Shown: in pieces, positions 41,242 through 51,483 of the stretch | Layout: every line of letters begins with the position of its first letter | Numbering within the stretch: the first letter of the stretch is position 1 | Assembly: GCF_013912375.1 (NCBI RefSeq) | Contig: NZ_JACETV010000009.1 | Span: 1-64,000 of the forward strand | Origin: Emticicia sp. BO119 | Lineage (GTDB): Bacteria; Bacteroidota; Bacteroidia; Cytophagales; Spirosomataceae | DNA length: 64,000 bases | Direction of reading: 5' to 3' | Notes under the pieces: model-generated | Databases searched by the model: none | Told to the model about the DNA's origin: nothing | The model's input: only the letters and a program-made list of their open reading frames with translations | Translations under genes and position numbers: made by a program

Positions 41242-42338
41242 AAAGTTTATTCAGAATATTTAATCTGACAATTATTAAAGAATATTACAGACAGAATGCA
41301 GTATTCATCTTTGCAGTCATGCTCTTTGCCTTTGGTTTTTTAAGAGCTGTTGAGCATATTACATTCATAAAAAACGCATTAAAATATTCTTCTTTATTGG
41401 GGTTTATATTTGTAGCATGGGCATTGCATGCCCTTAAAGTTATTTTATTTACCTTAAGATTGCTTGAATCTAAGCAAAATGAATTTCTGTTTCATGCAAG
41501 ATTATTTTCTCTACCGAAAAGATTTCTTGCATTTTGTCTTTTACAATTCAGTCTGATTCAAATGACTTTTCTATATTCACTTGCCATGATAAAATTTGGT
41601 ATTGAAGACAAGAGATGGTGGCAAGTTGGGTATATTATAGTTTTTAATATAGCGTTAATATTAATAGGCGCTTTATTTTATGAATACAGAATAAGAAGAC
41701 CAAATTCGGAGCAGATAAGAAATAAACCCATTCAAAAATTTATTTCGCGCTTTCAGACTCCAGCTTACTTTTTTTTTGTCAGATACCTTTTTTCGAAACA
41801 ACCGGTTTTGTTGTTATTAACAAAATTATTTTGTTGCCTTGTGCTCACAGGTATTTGTAATCTTTACCCAACAGATGATTATGATGAAAGGCTACTGGCT
41901 TTAGGAGGCTTATTTGTGGCGGCCGGGCATACAGTATTCTGTCAGCAATATTTCATATTTGAAAATAGATTTTTATTAATTACCAAGAACCTGCCACTCG
42001 GTTATTACAAGCGGTTATTAAATTATTTATTGACATATTTTATACTTTTATTACCTGAGATAGTTGTATTAATCAGAAACTTACCCGATGGCACAAGCTA
42101 TCTGTTTATAAGTTTTCTGTTAATATTCGTCTTATCATTGATATTCCTTAATCATCATGTTCAATATATCAACAATATTTCACACGATGCTTTTATGCAA
42201 AGATTGTTTTTTACAGGGATTCTCTTTTTAGTATTGATAATGTTTAAGATTCCTGTAATTTTGATGGCTCTTATTAATTTTTTAATCGCTGCATTCGTTT
42301 TCAGGAAGCATTATTTTTTGTCAGAATTCAATCCATAA
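41238..42338 (+). CDS. Polytopic membrane protein, probable ABC permease
   Basis: A 366-residue membrane protein with about eight to ten hydrophobic helices in two groups (about 20-160 and 185-360) separated by a basic loop (YEYRIRRPNSEQIRNKPIQKF). I do not recognise a family. ATG overlaps the ATPase stop (ATGA), so translation is coupled, and it is the natural membrane partner. A third gene encoding an exported thioredoxin-like protein starts 4 bases after its stop. The dense Phe/Leu/Ile content and lack of catalytic motifs suit a transporter subunit. Confidence 0.75.
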   Translation: MKSLFRIFNLTIIKEYYRQNAVFIFAVMLFAFGFLRAVEHITFIKNALKYSSLLGFIFVAWALHALKVILFTLRLLESKQNEFLFHARLFSLPKRFLAFCLLQFSLIQMTFLYSLAMIKFGIEDKRWWQVGYIIVFNIALILIGALFYEYRIRRPNSEQIRNKPIQKFISRFQTPAYFFFVRYLFSKQPVLLLLTKLFCCLVLTGICNLYPTDDYDERLLALGGLFVAAGHTVFCQQYFIFENRFLLITKNLPLGYYKRLLNYLLTYFILLLPEIVVLIRNLPDGTSYLFISFLLIFVLSLIFLNHHVQYINNISHDAFMQRLFFTGILFLVLIMFKIPVILMALINFLIAAFVFRKHYFLSEFNP

Positions 42339-42342
42339 CACT

Positions 42343-43740
42343 ATGATTCGCATATTTGCTTTATTATTATTTATCACTGCCAATACATTTGCCCAGGGTC
42401 CATTCAGAATATCAGCGGAGGTTCAAGATCCGACAGAAAAAAGAGCTATTTTAGTCCTTCACCGTGATTGGGTAAGCGCTGAAGAAGAATATGAATTAAC
42501 TTTGAATAACGATAACAGATTTAGTTTTATCACCACCCTTAAAGACCTTGCCTATATAGATTTTTATTATGGAGATCAGAGTCTGCATTTCTGGATTGTA
42601 GAGCCTAACGATGAGATAACACTTAAATTTAATCCTAAAAACTTCTGGAAAACCTTACAGGTAACCGGGCAGGGTTCAGAAAAAGGGAAATATTATACCG
42701 AGCATCAGAATAAATTTGAAATAGTTAATGACTGGGAATTACAAGTTGAAACTTGGAGAAGACTTCCATTGAAAGCTTATTTTGAAAAATTAGATGAAGA
42801 ACAGGCAAAGCAGATTGATTTTTTAGAGAATTATCAGAATTTATCTCAGAACTTCAAAGATACCCGTAAAGCAGATATTACAGGTACAATTCAGAATTAC
42901 AAAGTTGAAACTCTCTCAAGCGAAAAATATGCCTCCTGGTCCCAAGATAGTATCAGAAATAATCTGAAAATGGGAGAAATTCCACCAGTTGCACAAGCGG
43001 CTTCTTTGGAATATGGCAATACTTATCTTAATCTGATAGATTTATTTATTGCCAAAGAAGCGGTTCGGAAGAAAAAAAATCTGACTGAAGCCGATGAATA
43101 TAATTTTATAAAATCGCTCTATTCTAAAAAACAAATTTCTCAGGAATTAGCCGAACGTGTATTGGGCTTTAAACTGCAAAATGCAATTGAAGCTAATGGT
43201 GCTATTGGGAAGATTTTGACTCCGGCGTATGATTATTTGGCTTTTGTCCAGAATAAGGCATATAAAAACTATATCAACCAACTCATTAATCTGCAAAGAA
43301 CTTTAGCTAAAGGCTCACCTGCCAAAGATTTTTCTTTAAAAGATATAGATGGTAAGGAAATTTCATTAAAGGATTATAAAGGGAAAGTGATATATCTTGA
43401 TTTCTGGGCAAGCTGGTGTGGACCTTGTATTTTTGATATGAAATTTGCAGAAAAGATAAAAGAGCATTTTAAGAATAAAGATGTGGTATTTATTCAGATT
43501 TCGATTGATAATGAAACTGAGTGGAAAGAAGCTGTGAAATTGTATGAGTTGAAAGGCATTAACGTTCGGACAGATGATAATAGTGCGATAGTAAAGAATT
43601 ACGCTGTTTCTGGAGTTCCTTCTTATTTTCTGATAGATAAAAATGGCAATTTCGCTGTCTCAAAAGTCGTTGATCCAAGCGATGAAGAGGGTAAAACATT
43701 AATACAGCAGATTGAAGAAGTATTAGCCAGAAATGAATAG
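42343..43740 (+). CDS. Exported TlpA-like thiol-disulfide protein
   Basis: A 465-residue protein with a signal peptide (1-17, ending TFAQ). The N-terminal part (about 20-120) looks like the DUF4369-like beta domain often found before TlpA domains in Bacteroidota. A helical middle (120-320) follows. The C-terminal thioredoxin domain (about 325-465) has PAKDFSLKDIDGKEISLKDY, the active site WCGPC at 358-362 and cis-proline region SGVPSYFLID. It should act in the periplasm as a reductant or thiol exchanger. It is translated 4 bases after the ABC membrane protein, so it is part of the same operon. Function in transport or maturation is inferred from that only. Confidence 0.85.
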   Translation: MIRIFALLLFITANTFAQGPFRISAEVQDPTEKRAILVLHRDWVSAEEEYELTLNNDNRFSFITTLKDLAYIDFYYGDQSLHFWIVEPNDEITLKFNPKNFWKTLQVTGQGSEKGKYYTEHQNKFEIVNDWELQVETWRRLPLKAYFEKLDEEQAKQIDFLENYQNLSQNFKDTRKADITGTIQNYKVETLSSEKYASWSQDSIRNNLKMGEIPPVAQAASLEYGNTYLNLIDLFIAKEAVRKKKNLTEADEYNFIKSLYSKKQISQELAERVLGFKLQNAIEANGAIGKILTPAYDYLAFVQNKAYKNYINQLINLQRTLAKGSPAKDFSLKDIDGKEISLKDYKGKVIYLDFWASWCGPCIFDMKFAEKIKEHFKNKDVVFIQISIDNETEWKEAVKLYELKGINVRTDDNSAIVKNYAVSGVPSYFLIDKNGNFAVSKVVDPSDEEGKTLIQQIEEVLARNE

Positions 43741-43781
43741 TTTACCGGGAACTTATTAACCTAATGAAGTCTTTATAATAA

Positions 43782-44140
43782 CTCTTACAAATAGGGATAT
43801 GCAAGGTTGAGTCTGGTGAAAAAGGCTTGTTATCAGAAGAAGGAAAAAAGGCCATGGAAATTTCTAATTTTGTAAAAAAACGGAATGGATTATTGGTTAA
43901 GGATGCCACGAAAATCTATGGTTTTTACCACCAGGCTGAGGGCATGAACGAATCAGAAATGACAAAATGGTTCTTTGGAGTCAATTTCTATTCGAATGAA
44001 TTTCAGAAATTGTCAATTTTCCCTGCTGATTTATAAAGATGGATGCTGTATTGATAGTAGCACAGAAACAACGATATGTGTAAAATAGAATTGATCGAGC
44101 AAAAGCCAATGGTTTTAAGAAGGTGGTGGTTGATATGTAA
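43782..44140 (+). pseudogene. Possible gene remnant
   Basis: One frame (43782-44036) is open and reads like protein: LLSEEGKKAMEISNFVKK, then NGLLVKDATKIYGFYHQAEG. In another frame, after a break near 44036, DAVLIVAQKQRYV, an in-frame TAA and RIDRAKANGFKKVVVDM follow, ending at a TAA at 44138-44140. A hairpin terminator comes 28 bases later. The run of plausible protein segments in different frames ending before a terminator suggests a decayed gene. I do not recognise the family. Alternatively, an intact small protein of about 61-69 residues is made from the first part. Confidence 0.35.
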
Positions 44141-44167
44141 TGTTTTATAGTTTGAGTAATATTTAAA

Positions 44168-44201
44168 AGTAAACCTTCTTGTACAGGTTTGCTTTTTATT
44201 T
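44168..44201 (+). terminator. Terminator after the gene remnant
   Basis: Hairpin with arms AAGTAAACC and GGTTTGCTT (one wobble), followed by TTTATTTT. Confidence 0.65.
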
Positions 44202-44373
44202 TAAAAAGCGAGATTAAAAATTAATTTATTCGATAGAAAAGGTAAGAATAGTTTGAGCCATCAAGAAAATGTGAAATACTTAGGTATTTTTAATGAGAAA
44301 TTTAGGCTTAAACCATCAATTACTCCCATTTTTTAGCGTTCTTTGCGGTATATATAGATGTAAAACTTTTTGT

Positions 44374-45258
44374 ATGCTACACTCAATGACTGGTTTTGGC
44401 TCGGCAACCCTCGAGAATGCCAAAATCTCTGTTACCGTCGAAATAAAATCGCTCAACTCAAAATTTTTTGATATTTACTGCCGTATCCCAAGAGGTTATT
44501 CAGAACGTGAAGTCGAAATAAGAAACATACTTACGCAGGAGTTGGAAAGGGGCAAAGTAGAATTTATGATGACCATTACTGCTAAAGATGAAGCTGCGGC
44601 ATCTACTGCGGTTAATCGTGCGCTGGTGAAAGCGTATTTTAAAGATTTAAAAGAAACTTCTATTGAATTAGGGTTTGAACCAAGCCCAACAGAAATACTT
44701 AGAATGGCAACCATGATGCCTAATGCGTTTAATACTGATGGTTTAAGTGAGGCAGATGCGCAGGAAGAGTGGGGTTTAATTAAAAGTGCAGTTACATTAG
44801 CTATTGCCAAATGTAAGGAATTTCGCCTGCAAGAAGGTAAAAATACCGAGAATAAATTCAGAGAGTATATTGAAAGTATTGATGGCTTGTTAGCACAAGT
44901 AGAAGAGCAAGCACCTAAGCGTATTCCGATGGTGCGTGAGCGAATTGAAAAAGCCGTATCAGAATGGATTCAAAATGAAAACTTCGATAAAAACCGCTTT
45001 GAGCAGGAATTGATTTATTATGTTGAAAAATTTGACATTTCGGAAGAAAAAGTACGCCTAAAAAACCACCTTGAATATTTTATTAAAGAGCTGAAAACGG
45101 CTTCTAATGGTAAACGCTTAAATTTTATTGCTCAGGAAATCGGCAGAGAAGTGAATACGATTGGTTCTAAAGCAAATGATTCGATTATTCAGCGATTAGT
45201 TGTGCAGATGAAAGACGAATTGGAAAAGATTAAAGAACAAACAATGAATATTGTTTAA
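44374..45258 (+). CDS. YicC/YloC-family endoribonuclease
   Basis: A protein of 294 residues from the ATG at 44374, where the family start MLHSMTGFGSATLEN is found. A longer frame from 44293 adds 27 residues of Cys- and Phe-rich sequence that are not like the family. Conserved YicC elements are EIKSLNSKFFDIYCRIPRGY, the DUF1732 C-terminal part with EKFDISEEKVRLKNHLEYF and NFIAQEIGREVNTIGSKAND. YicC proteins have been described as RNases that cleave RNA; the target here is unknown. In many bacteria yicC precedes gmk, but here enolase follows. Confidence 0.9.
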   Translation: MLHSMTGFGSATLENAKISVTVEIKSLNSKFFDIYCRIPRGYSEREVEIRNILTQELERGKVEFMMTITAKDEAAASTAVNRALVKAYFKDLKETSIELGFEPSPTEILRMATMMPNAFNTDGLSEADAQEEWGLIKSAVTLAIAKCKEFRLQEGKNTENKFREYIESIDGLLAQVEEQAPKRIPMVRERIEKAVSEWIQNENFDKNRFEQELIYYVEKFDISEEKVRLKNHLEYFIKELKTASNGKRLNFIAQEIGREVNTIGSKANDSIIQRLVVQMKDELEKIKEQTMNIV

Positions 45259-45267
45259 AATTCTCTT

Positions 45268-45275
45268 TACTTTTG
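45268..45275 (+). promoter_or_regulatory. Candidate -7 box for eno
   Basis: TACTTTTG matches TAnnTTTG and lies 71 bases before the enolase start codon. The -33 box is not clear. Confidence 0.4.
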
Positions 45276-45340
45276 TGCCAAATTATTAAGAAATTACAGG
45301 TTTTTTTACTGATTTCATATATTTTTTACCAATACTCTAA

Positions 45341-46624
<1,284 letters not shown>

Positions 46625-46644
46625 TACCTGATAAATAAATAATC

Positions 46645-46686
46645 AAAAAGCACCGGGCAATAAAAATTGTTCAGGTGCTTTTTGTT
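46645..46686 (+). terminator. eno terminator
   Basis: Hairpin with arms AAAAAGCACC and GGTGCTTTTT and an inner stem CAAT/ATTG, followed by TTTG and more T. Confidence 0.8.
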
Positions 46687-46792
46687 TTTTTGCTTTGAAT
46701 ATTTATTTTTGACACAAATTCGTGCTTTAACTATTTCCTAATTCAAATCTTTGGGCTAAACATTACGTTTATTCAAAGAGGCCAATCTTTAT

Positions 46793-47122
46793 ATGTCTAT
46801 GAAAATCTACATCCCTGCTTTTCTTCACAAGTACCGTTTTTATGTACTTACTACTTTCGGTTTATTAATCTGGATCGCTTTTTTTGACGGCAGTAATTTT
46901 ATCGCTCAGTTTCGACTCTGGCAAAAGTACCGTGAACTCGAAAATGAAAAAGAATACTATGTGGATGCCCTGAAAAAAGTGAAGCAAGAAGAAAAAGAAG
47001 TAATGGGCAATGCCGATGCAATGGAGAAATTCGCCCGTGAAAAATACCTGATGAAAAAGACTGGAGAAACTGTTTTTGTGATAGTTGATGAAAATAATCA
47101 ATCTGTCGAAAAAGAAGAGTAA
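46793..47122 (+). CDS. Septum formation initiator, FtsB/DivIC family
   Basis: A 109-residue bitopic division protein. One transmembrane helix (about 15-33: FYVLTTFGLLIWIAFFDG) is followed by a periplasmic coiled coil (LWQKYRELENEKEYYVDALKKVKQEEKEV) and the family end FAREKYLMKKTGETVFVI. It should join FtsL and FtsQ in the divisome. A second ATG two codons later (46799) is an alternative start. It follows eno, an order also seen in other bacteria. It ends against a convergent mrp gene with a shared hairpin. Confidence 0.88.
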   Translation: MSMKIYIPAFLHKYRFYVLTTFGLLIWIAFFDGSNFIAQFRLWQKYRELENEKEYYVDALKKVKQEEKEVMGNADAMEKFAREKYLMKKTGETVFVIVDENNQSVEKEE

Positions 47123-47125
47123 TCA

Positions 47126-47162
47126 AAAGAGCCTTCAAGCACGCACTTAAAGGCTCTTTAAT
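47126..47162. terminator. Convergent terminator between ftsB/divIC and mrp
   Basis: Hairpin with arms AAAGAGCCTT and AAGGCTCTTT and a 14-base loop between the two stop codons. Confidence 0.75.
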
Positions 47163-48266
47163 TTATCTGATTTCTACTCTTGCTGTCTTTTGACCGGAGG
47201 CGTTTCGAATAGCCACTTGTTGTGCTAAAGCCTCTGCTGTAGATTTGAATGCTTCGCTGGTTATAGGTTCGTTATCCATCATAACCGGACGCCCCTCATC
47301 ACCACCTTCTCTAATGCTCTGAACAATTGGGACTTGTCCTAATAATGGTACATTATATTTATCTGCCATGTCTTTTCCTCCATCTTTCCCAAATAAGAAA
47401 TACTTATTGTCGGGCAATTCAGCAGGGGTGAAGTAGGCCATGTTTTCTACAATGCCTAATATTGGTACATTGATTTGTGGTTGGCGGAACATCGAAATAC
47501 CTTTATTTACGTCAGCTAATGCCACTTTCTGGGGAGTAGTAACTACAACTGCACCAGTAAGCGGAACCGTCTGAACCAGTGTTAAATGTATATCACTTGT
47601 TCCCGGAGGGAGATCAATTAATATATAATCCAATTCGCCCCAGTCTACATCGCCAAAAAATTGACGCAATGCCTGACTTGCCATAGGTCCACGCCAGACA
47701 ACAGCACTATCAGGAGGGGTAAGAAAACCAATAGATATCATCTTTATGCCATATTGCATAATAGGTGAAATCATATTTTTGCCATTTTTCTGTGAAATCA
47801 ATGGCTGCATACTTTCTGCTCCAAACATCAAAGGAATGGAAGGCCCGGAAATATCGGCATCAATAATACCTACCTTTGCCCCTGATTTTTTCAGTGCCAT
47901 GGCTAAATTGACGGTGACTGTCGATTTACCAACACCACCCTTACCGGATGAAATAGCTATAATATTTTTTACACCATCTAAGAGGGGAGCGTTATTTCTG
48001 ATAGAAGTAACGTCTGCCGTCATATTGATAGTTACCTGTATATCTTTACTAAGCAAATTATGAATGGCGTCTACGCAGCTTTTTCTGATAAGCTCTTTTA
48101 ATGGGCAGGCTGGGGTAGTGAGAACGACTGTAAATGAAACTTGATTGACTCCGACAACAATGTCGCGAATCATATTAAGCGTAACCAGATCTTTTTTTAA
48201 ATCCGGCTCTTCAACCGTACTTAGGGCTTGTAGTATTTTTTCTTTGGTGATAGTAAATTCTCCCAT
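47163..48266 (-). CDS. Mrp/ApbC-family iron-sulfur carrier ATPase
   Basis: A 367-residue P-loop protein that helps deliver Fe-S clusters. An N-terminal MIP18/DUF59 domain (1-85) is followed by the ATPase domain with the deviant Walker A GKGGVGKST at 108-116, DADISGPSIPLMFG, and DYILIDLPPGTSD. The position of the usual CxxC cluster-binding pair in Mrp proteins (after ENMAYF) reads TPAELPDNKYFLFG, with no cysteine. As I recall this is common in Bacteroidota. So cluster binding must use other residues, or the protein acts otherwise. Confidence 0.9.
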   Translation of the reverse strand: MGEFTITKEKILQALSTVEEPDLKKDLVTLNMIRDIVVGVNQVSFTVVLTTPACPLKELIRKSCVDAIHNLLSKDIQVTINMTADVTSIRNNAPLLDGVKNIIAISSGKGGVGKSTVTVNLAMALKKSGAKVGIIDADISGPSIPLMFGAESMQPLISQKNGKNMISPIMQYGIKMISIGFLTPPDSAVVWRGPMASQALRQFFGDVDWGELDYILIDLPPGTSDIHLTLVQTVPLTGAVVVTTPQKVALADVNKGISMFRQPQINVPILGIVENMAYFTPAELPDNKYFLFGKDGGKDMADKYNVPLLGQVPIVQSIREGGDEGRPVMMDNEPITSEAFKSTAEALAQQVAIRNASGQKTARVEIR

Positions 48267-48328
48267 GCAATGGTAATTAATTCGTAAATACTTTGTCGTA
48301 CCTCTCTAACAACAAGGAAAGCAGATTT

Positions 48329-49063
48329 TTAGTTTATTGTTTTTCCTTTTAAGACTGCTATTTCAGAGCCTTCGGCTAATAGGACAGAAGTAGGAGTAAT
48401 GTTTTTTAAAAAAGCAAAATTATCCCCATAAAGTTCACTGAAATGGCATTTTATAGAATAATCTCTTAAAGGATAAACATTCCAGCGTGGGTGTGTTACC
48501 TCATACTCGTTAGTCTTTTTATCAGAATATCTGGCATAGCCCCAGTAATGTTCAGTAATAAATTCTTCTTCACTATCAGGCAAAATGGCATGTGATTGAT
48601 TACTTGCACTGGCTTGCAGGTAATTCCAGCCACTTCGTGATTTCCAGGAATATTTTACAAATAGCTGCGAATCGCTTTCGGATATTTCGTGCTTACATCG
48701 ATGCGTTGCATAATTTTCGTTATAGACTGTATTTGCTACAAGCGTAATCATAAACTTGGGCACAATTTCTTTTATAAAAACCACACCTCTTTTCCACTCT
48801 CCATTATCATTATAGCGCACATAAAACCGCAGATTCACTTCTTCAAAATTCGTGTGAAAAGGAAATTTAATACCCAACACTTTGGTCTCTACAAAAAGGA
48901 ATCCTACCAGACTTACATAGCAGCGGTTATTCCACAAATCTAATTCAGTTTTATAGGGCAGATACTTTTTTAGAATTTCCGGTGAAACCTCATAATTAAC
49001 CATGAGTAGTTTTCTCCATTGGGCATCCAAAAAAGTAGTTTTTCCAGAAGATTTCTCTTGCAT
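48329..49063 (-). CDS. DUF2071 (YqjF-like) protein
   Basis: A 244-residue protein when started at the ATG at 49063 (MQEKSSGKTTFLDAQWRKLL). The DUF2071 core includes LPYKTELDLWNNRCYVSLVGFLF, FEEVNLRFYVRY and GVVFIKEIVPK, and the end EHYWGYARYSDKKTNEYEV. The family is a beta-barrel fold of unknown function related to acetoacetate-decarboxylase-like proteins. A longer frame to 49111 would begin inside the terminator hairpin at 49090-49139, which argues for the shorter start. It follows the GSCFA gene on the same strand but is separated from it by that terminator. Confidence 0.82.
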   Translation of the reverse strand: MQEKSSGKTTFLDAQWRKLLMVNYEVSPEILKKYLPYKTELDLWNNRCYVSLVGFLFVETKVLGIKFPFHTNFEEVNLRFYVRYNDNGEWKRGVVFIKEIVPKFMITLVANTVYNENYATHRCKHEISESDSQLFVKYSWKSRSGWNYLQASASNQSHAILPDSEEEFITEHYWGYARYSDKKTNEYEVTHPRWNVYPLRDYSIKCHFSELYGDNFAFLKNITPTSVLLAEGSEIAVLKGKTIN

Positions 49064-49089
49064 TGCCGAGACTAAGGATAGATTAATAC

Positions 49090-49139
49090 AAAAACTGACA
49101 TATCTCCTCACAAAGATAAGTAAGGATATGTCAGTTTTT
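49090..49139 (-). terminator. Terminator after the GSCFA gene
   Basis: Perfect 15-bp inverted repeat with arms AAAAACTGACATATC (49090-49104) and GATATGTCAGTTTTT (49125-49139) and a 20-base loop. On the minus strand it lies 18 bases after the GSCFA stop and ends in a T-run. Confidence 0.8.
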
Positions 49140-49157
49140 GTAATTGTATAGTAAAAA

Positions 49158-50138
49158 TTAAGCCGCTACCAATTGAGAACGCACCTTTTCTTTCTCGCTT
49201 GATACATCAAATTTATCACTGAACCCATCTAATTTCTCCAGCAAGTCTGCCAAGAACTTTTGATGAGCGGGTGTGTCGGTCTGGATAGGACGGTGATTTA
49301 ATGACATTCTTACCTTATACCATTCTTTCAGAAAGCTATTGAGATCTTCAGTAAAATAAGTTTCAGAGAATTTTTCAAAGATGTACTTTTCTGCTTGCTC
49401 GTTAGGGTGAATCATATCAGCTTTATAGAAACGGTAATCCCGTAAATCGTCCATCATGATTTCATAACTTGGGAAATAATGAACATCGGGGTAGTCCTGT
49501 TCCATGTGATAACATGCGGTACGAAGAATACTTTTACTGACGGAGTTGAGCTGTAAGGTTTCTCGTGTATGCCTTACCGGACTAACAGTCAGTAAAATTT
49601 TAATTTTATTATTGTGCATTTTTAATAACTCATACATTGAGCGGAAACGCATAATAATATCTTTTATACTTAGTATATCTTTCTTGAAGTTAGAAGCAGG
49701 TGCTTTGTGGCAATTGGCTACTGCAAGTCCATTTTCTTTCAGTTGATGTACAATGGCAGTACCTAATGTAATAATCAAGAAGTTAGCTTTTCTTAAAAAC
49801 TGCTGCGCTTTTTTATTGGTTTGATTCAATAAACTTTCTAATTCTTCTCTTGAACCGGCAAAAAACTTTGAATGGTAATCGTAATGCTGCCAAATACCTG
49901 AATTTTCTACCATCAGATGTTTGTAAACAGGTTGATTTTGCAGACTATTGCTGACTAATTTGAAAATTGAAGAAGGATTAAAAACAGTCCCGTAGGGATT
50001 ACATAAGCATTGAATCTTATTATCAGCTAATTGACTTCCAATGACCTCGGAAAAACAAGAACCAACAGTCATTATTCTGGAGTCAGTGCCGATACGGAAG
50101 CGAGAAGGACTCACTTCAATTTCAGTACGGAATTCCAT
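49158..50138 (-). CDS. GSCFA-domain protein
   Basis: A 326-residue protein with the name-giving motif GSCFSEVIGSQLADNK near residue 27, followed by NPYGTVFNPSSI and ITLGTAIVHQL. C-terminal elements include ILLTVSPVRHTRE and FYKADMIHPNEQAEKYIFEKF, which together resemble the Ser-Asp-His catalytic arrangement of SGNH hydrolases. GSCFA proteins are probably esterases or acyltransferases related to cell-surface polysaccharides; function is not shown. No signal peptide is seen. Confidence 0.87.
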   Translation of the reverse strand: MEFRTEIEVSPSRFRIGTDSRIMTVGSCFSEVIGSQLADNKIQCLCNPYGTVFNPSSIFKLVSNSLQNQPVYKHLMVENSGIWQHYDYHSKFFAGSREELESLLNQTNKKAQQFLRKANFLIITLGTAIVHQLKENGLAVANCHKAPASNFKKDILSIKDIIMRFRSMYELLKMHNNKIKILLTVSPVRHTRETLQLNSVSKSILRTACYHMEQDYPDVHYFPSYEIMMDDLRDYRFYKADMIHPNEQAEKYIFEKFSETYFTEDLNSFLKEWYKVRMSLNHRPIQTDTPAHQKFLADLLEKLDGFSDKFDVSSEKEKVRSQLVAA

Positions 50139-50548
50139 TTCTTTATACTTTATTAGGGGTTAGTTTTAGGGACAGTTAAGTATTTGATAATCAACTATTT
50201 GCGAAAGTATATTTTTCAATTGATACTCGCAAACTTTTTCTGAAAAAAAGATTAAAAATAATATTCAGGAGAAGATTCCTTAAACTATTGTATATATACT
50301 AAGAAATAATTGCAAAATTTATATTATAATCTATTATCCAGAACCAGTCTCAGTCAATTCCCATATCTCTCTGTACCAAACTACCTTTTTATTAATAGAT
50401 ACTTTAATTAATAGCGAATTTTCACAACTATTTATTGCATTCCACTACTCAAGAATTGATTAAATGGCAAAAGCCTCATTATTTTATTTAGAATAAAGCC
50501 ATAAAAAAATCCATGGCTTTAATTAGATGTAAGATTGACTTTTAAGAA
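50139..50548. other. Intergenic region between the GSCFA and DUF2490 genes
   Basis: About 410 AT-rich bases with no gene-like frame. A weak hairpin, TAAAGCCAT (50494-50502) with ATGGCTTTA (50513-50521), may end transcription of the DUF2490 gene. No promoter of the TAnnTTTG type is evident for the GSCFA gene. Confidence 0.5.
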
Positions 50549-51277
50549 TTATAATTTCAATTTATAAGTAAGTTGGAATGTAAAGTCATCTAAATCTTTA
50601 TCCGAAAACTCTTGAGAAATAAATCCTCCGATTGTGAAAGTATTCTTTTTATTGATTTTGTAGCTAACTTCCGATTTGTATCTGATCTCATCGAATTCTT
50701 CTCCCATTCTATAAAATAAGTCAGCCGATATAGCCGGGGTAAATTTAGTTTTGTTCGGGTAAGAGAGTTCGGCTCTATTTCTCAGATAGCTTTTGTCATT
50801 TTCGAGCGTACCATTATCGTCCTTAAATTGATTCTGATAACGTAAGCGGTAAGCAAACTTCAGGAATGCAATTTTATGGTCATAGATAAGATTTGCATAA
50901 AAACGATGATAGGGTTTAAAAATGTGAATCTCTTCTCCTTTATCATACTTCCTACGCGTAATGAAACGGTAAAATGTCATAATTTCCCAATGCTTATTGA
51001 ATTTATACCCCGCACCTAATTCAGCGATGTAAGCATTTGAAGTAGTAAGATTATTATTTATACGCCATTGAATATCTGCCTCTAAAGATATTTTCTTGGT
51101 AATACTTTTGCTTGCATTAATGCCCGCCCAGAGATTAGTACTTCTTTCCTGTGAAAATCCAAAAAGGGGTAGTAAAAGAGTTATAAGAAAAAAGTAATTT
51201 TTCAATGATAGAAACAACAGAAATTCACAATTAATAAATGGGTTTTGTATGTGTACACGAATTGGCAGTTTTTTCAT
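50549..51277 (-). CDS. DUF2490 outer-membrane beta-barrel protein
   Basis: A 242-residue protein of the DUF2490 family, predicted to form a small outer-membrane barrel. After a long N-terminal lead (about 1-28) comes the hydrophobic signal NYFFLITLLLPLFGFSQ. The mature part is amphipathic strands: STNLWAGINASKSITKKISLEADIQWR, ELGAGYKFNKHWEIMTFYRF and the end FTFQLTYKLKL. A start at a later codon would give a more usual signal peptide, but I see no other ATG before it. It is divergent from the LytS/LytTR operon. Function unknown. Confidence 0.75.
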   Translation of the reverse strand: MKKLPIRVHIQNPFINCEFLLFLSLKNYFFLITLLLPLFGFSQERSTNLWAGINASKSITKKISLEADIQWRINNNLTTSNAYIAELGAGYKFNKHWEIMTFYRFITRRKYDKGEEIHIFKPYHRFYANLIYDHKIAFLKFAYRLRYQNQFKDDNGTLENDKSYLRNRAELSYPNKTKFTPAISADLFYRMGEEFDEIRYKSEVSYKINKKNTFTIGGFISQEFSDKDLDDFTFQLTYKLKL

Positions 51278-51483
51278 TTTTTTATGTAAATGGTTGTTAT
51301 TACTTCATAGACGATAGATGACTATTATTGGTAACAAAGTAGACGAAATTTGCTTAATTATTCAGATTATATAATCCCGATCATCATATCATTATAAAAA
51401 TAATCCTTATTGATTATCTACACAAATGGCATAGTAATATACAGATTATCTTTTTTCTGCTTTTACTTATATCATTCTGTATT

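Noticed and set aside
44293-44373. Longer N-terminus for the YicC protein
   Set aside because: The 27 added residues are not like the family, whose start is MLHSMTGFG or similar at 44374.
49064-49111. Longer N-terminus for the DUF2071 protein
   Set aside because: It would start inside a terminator hairpin that belongs to the upstream GSCFA gene.
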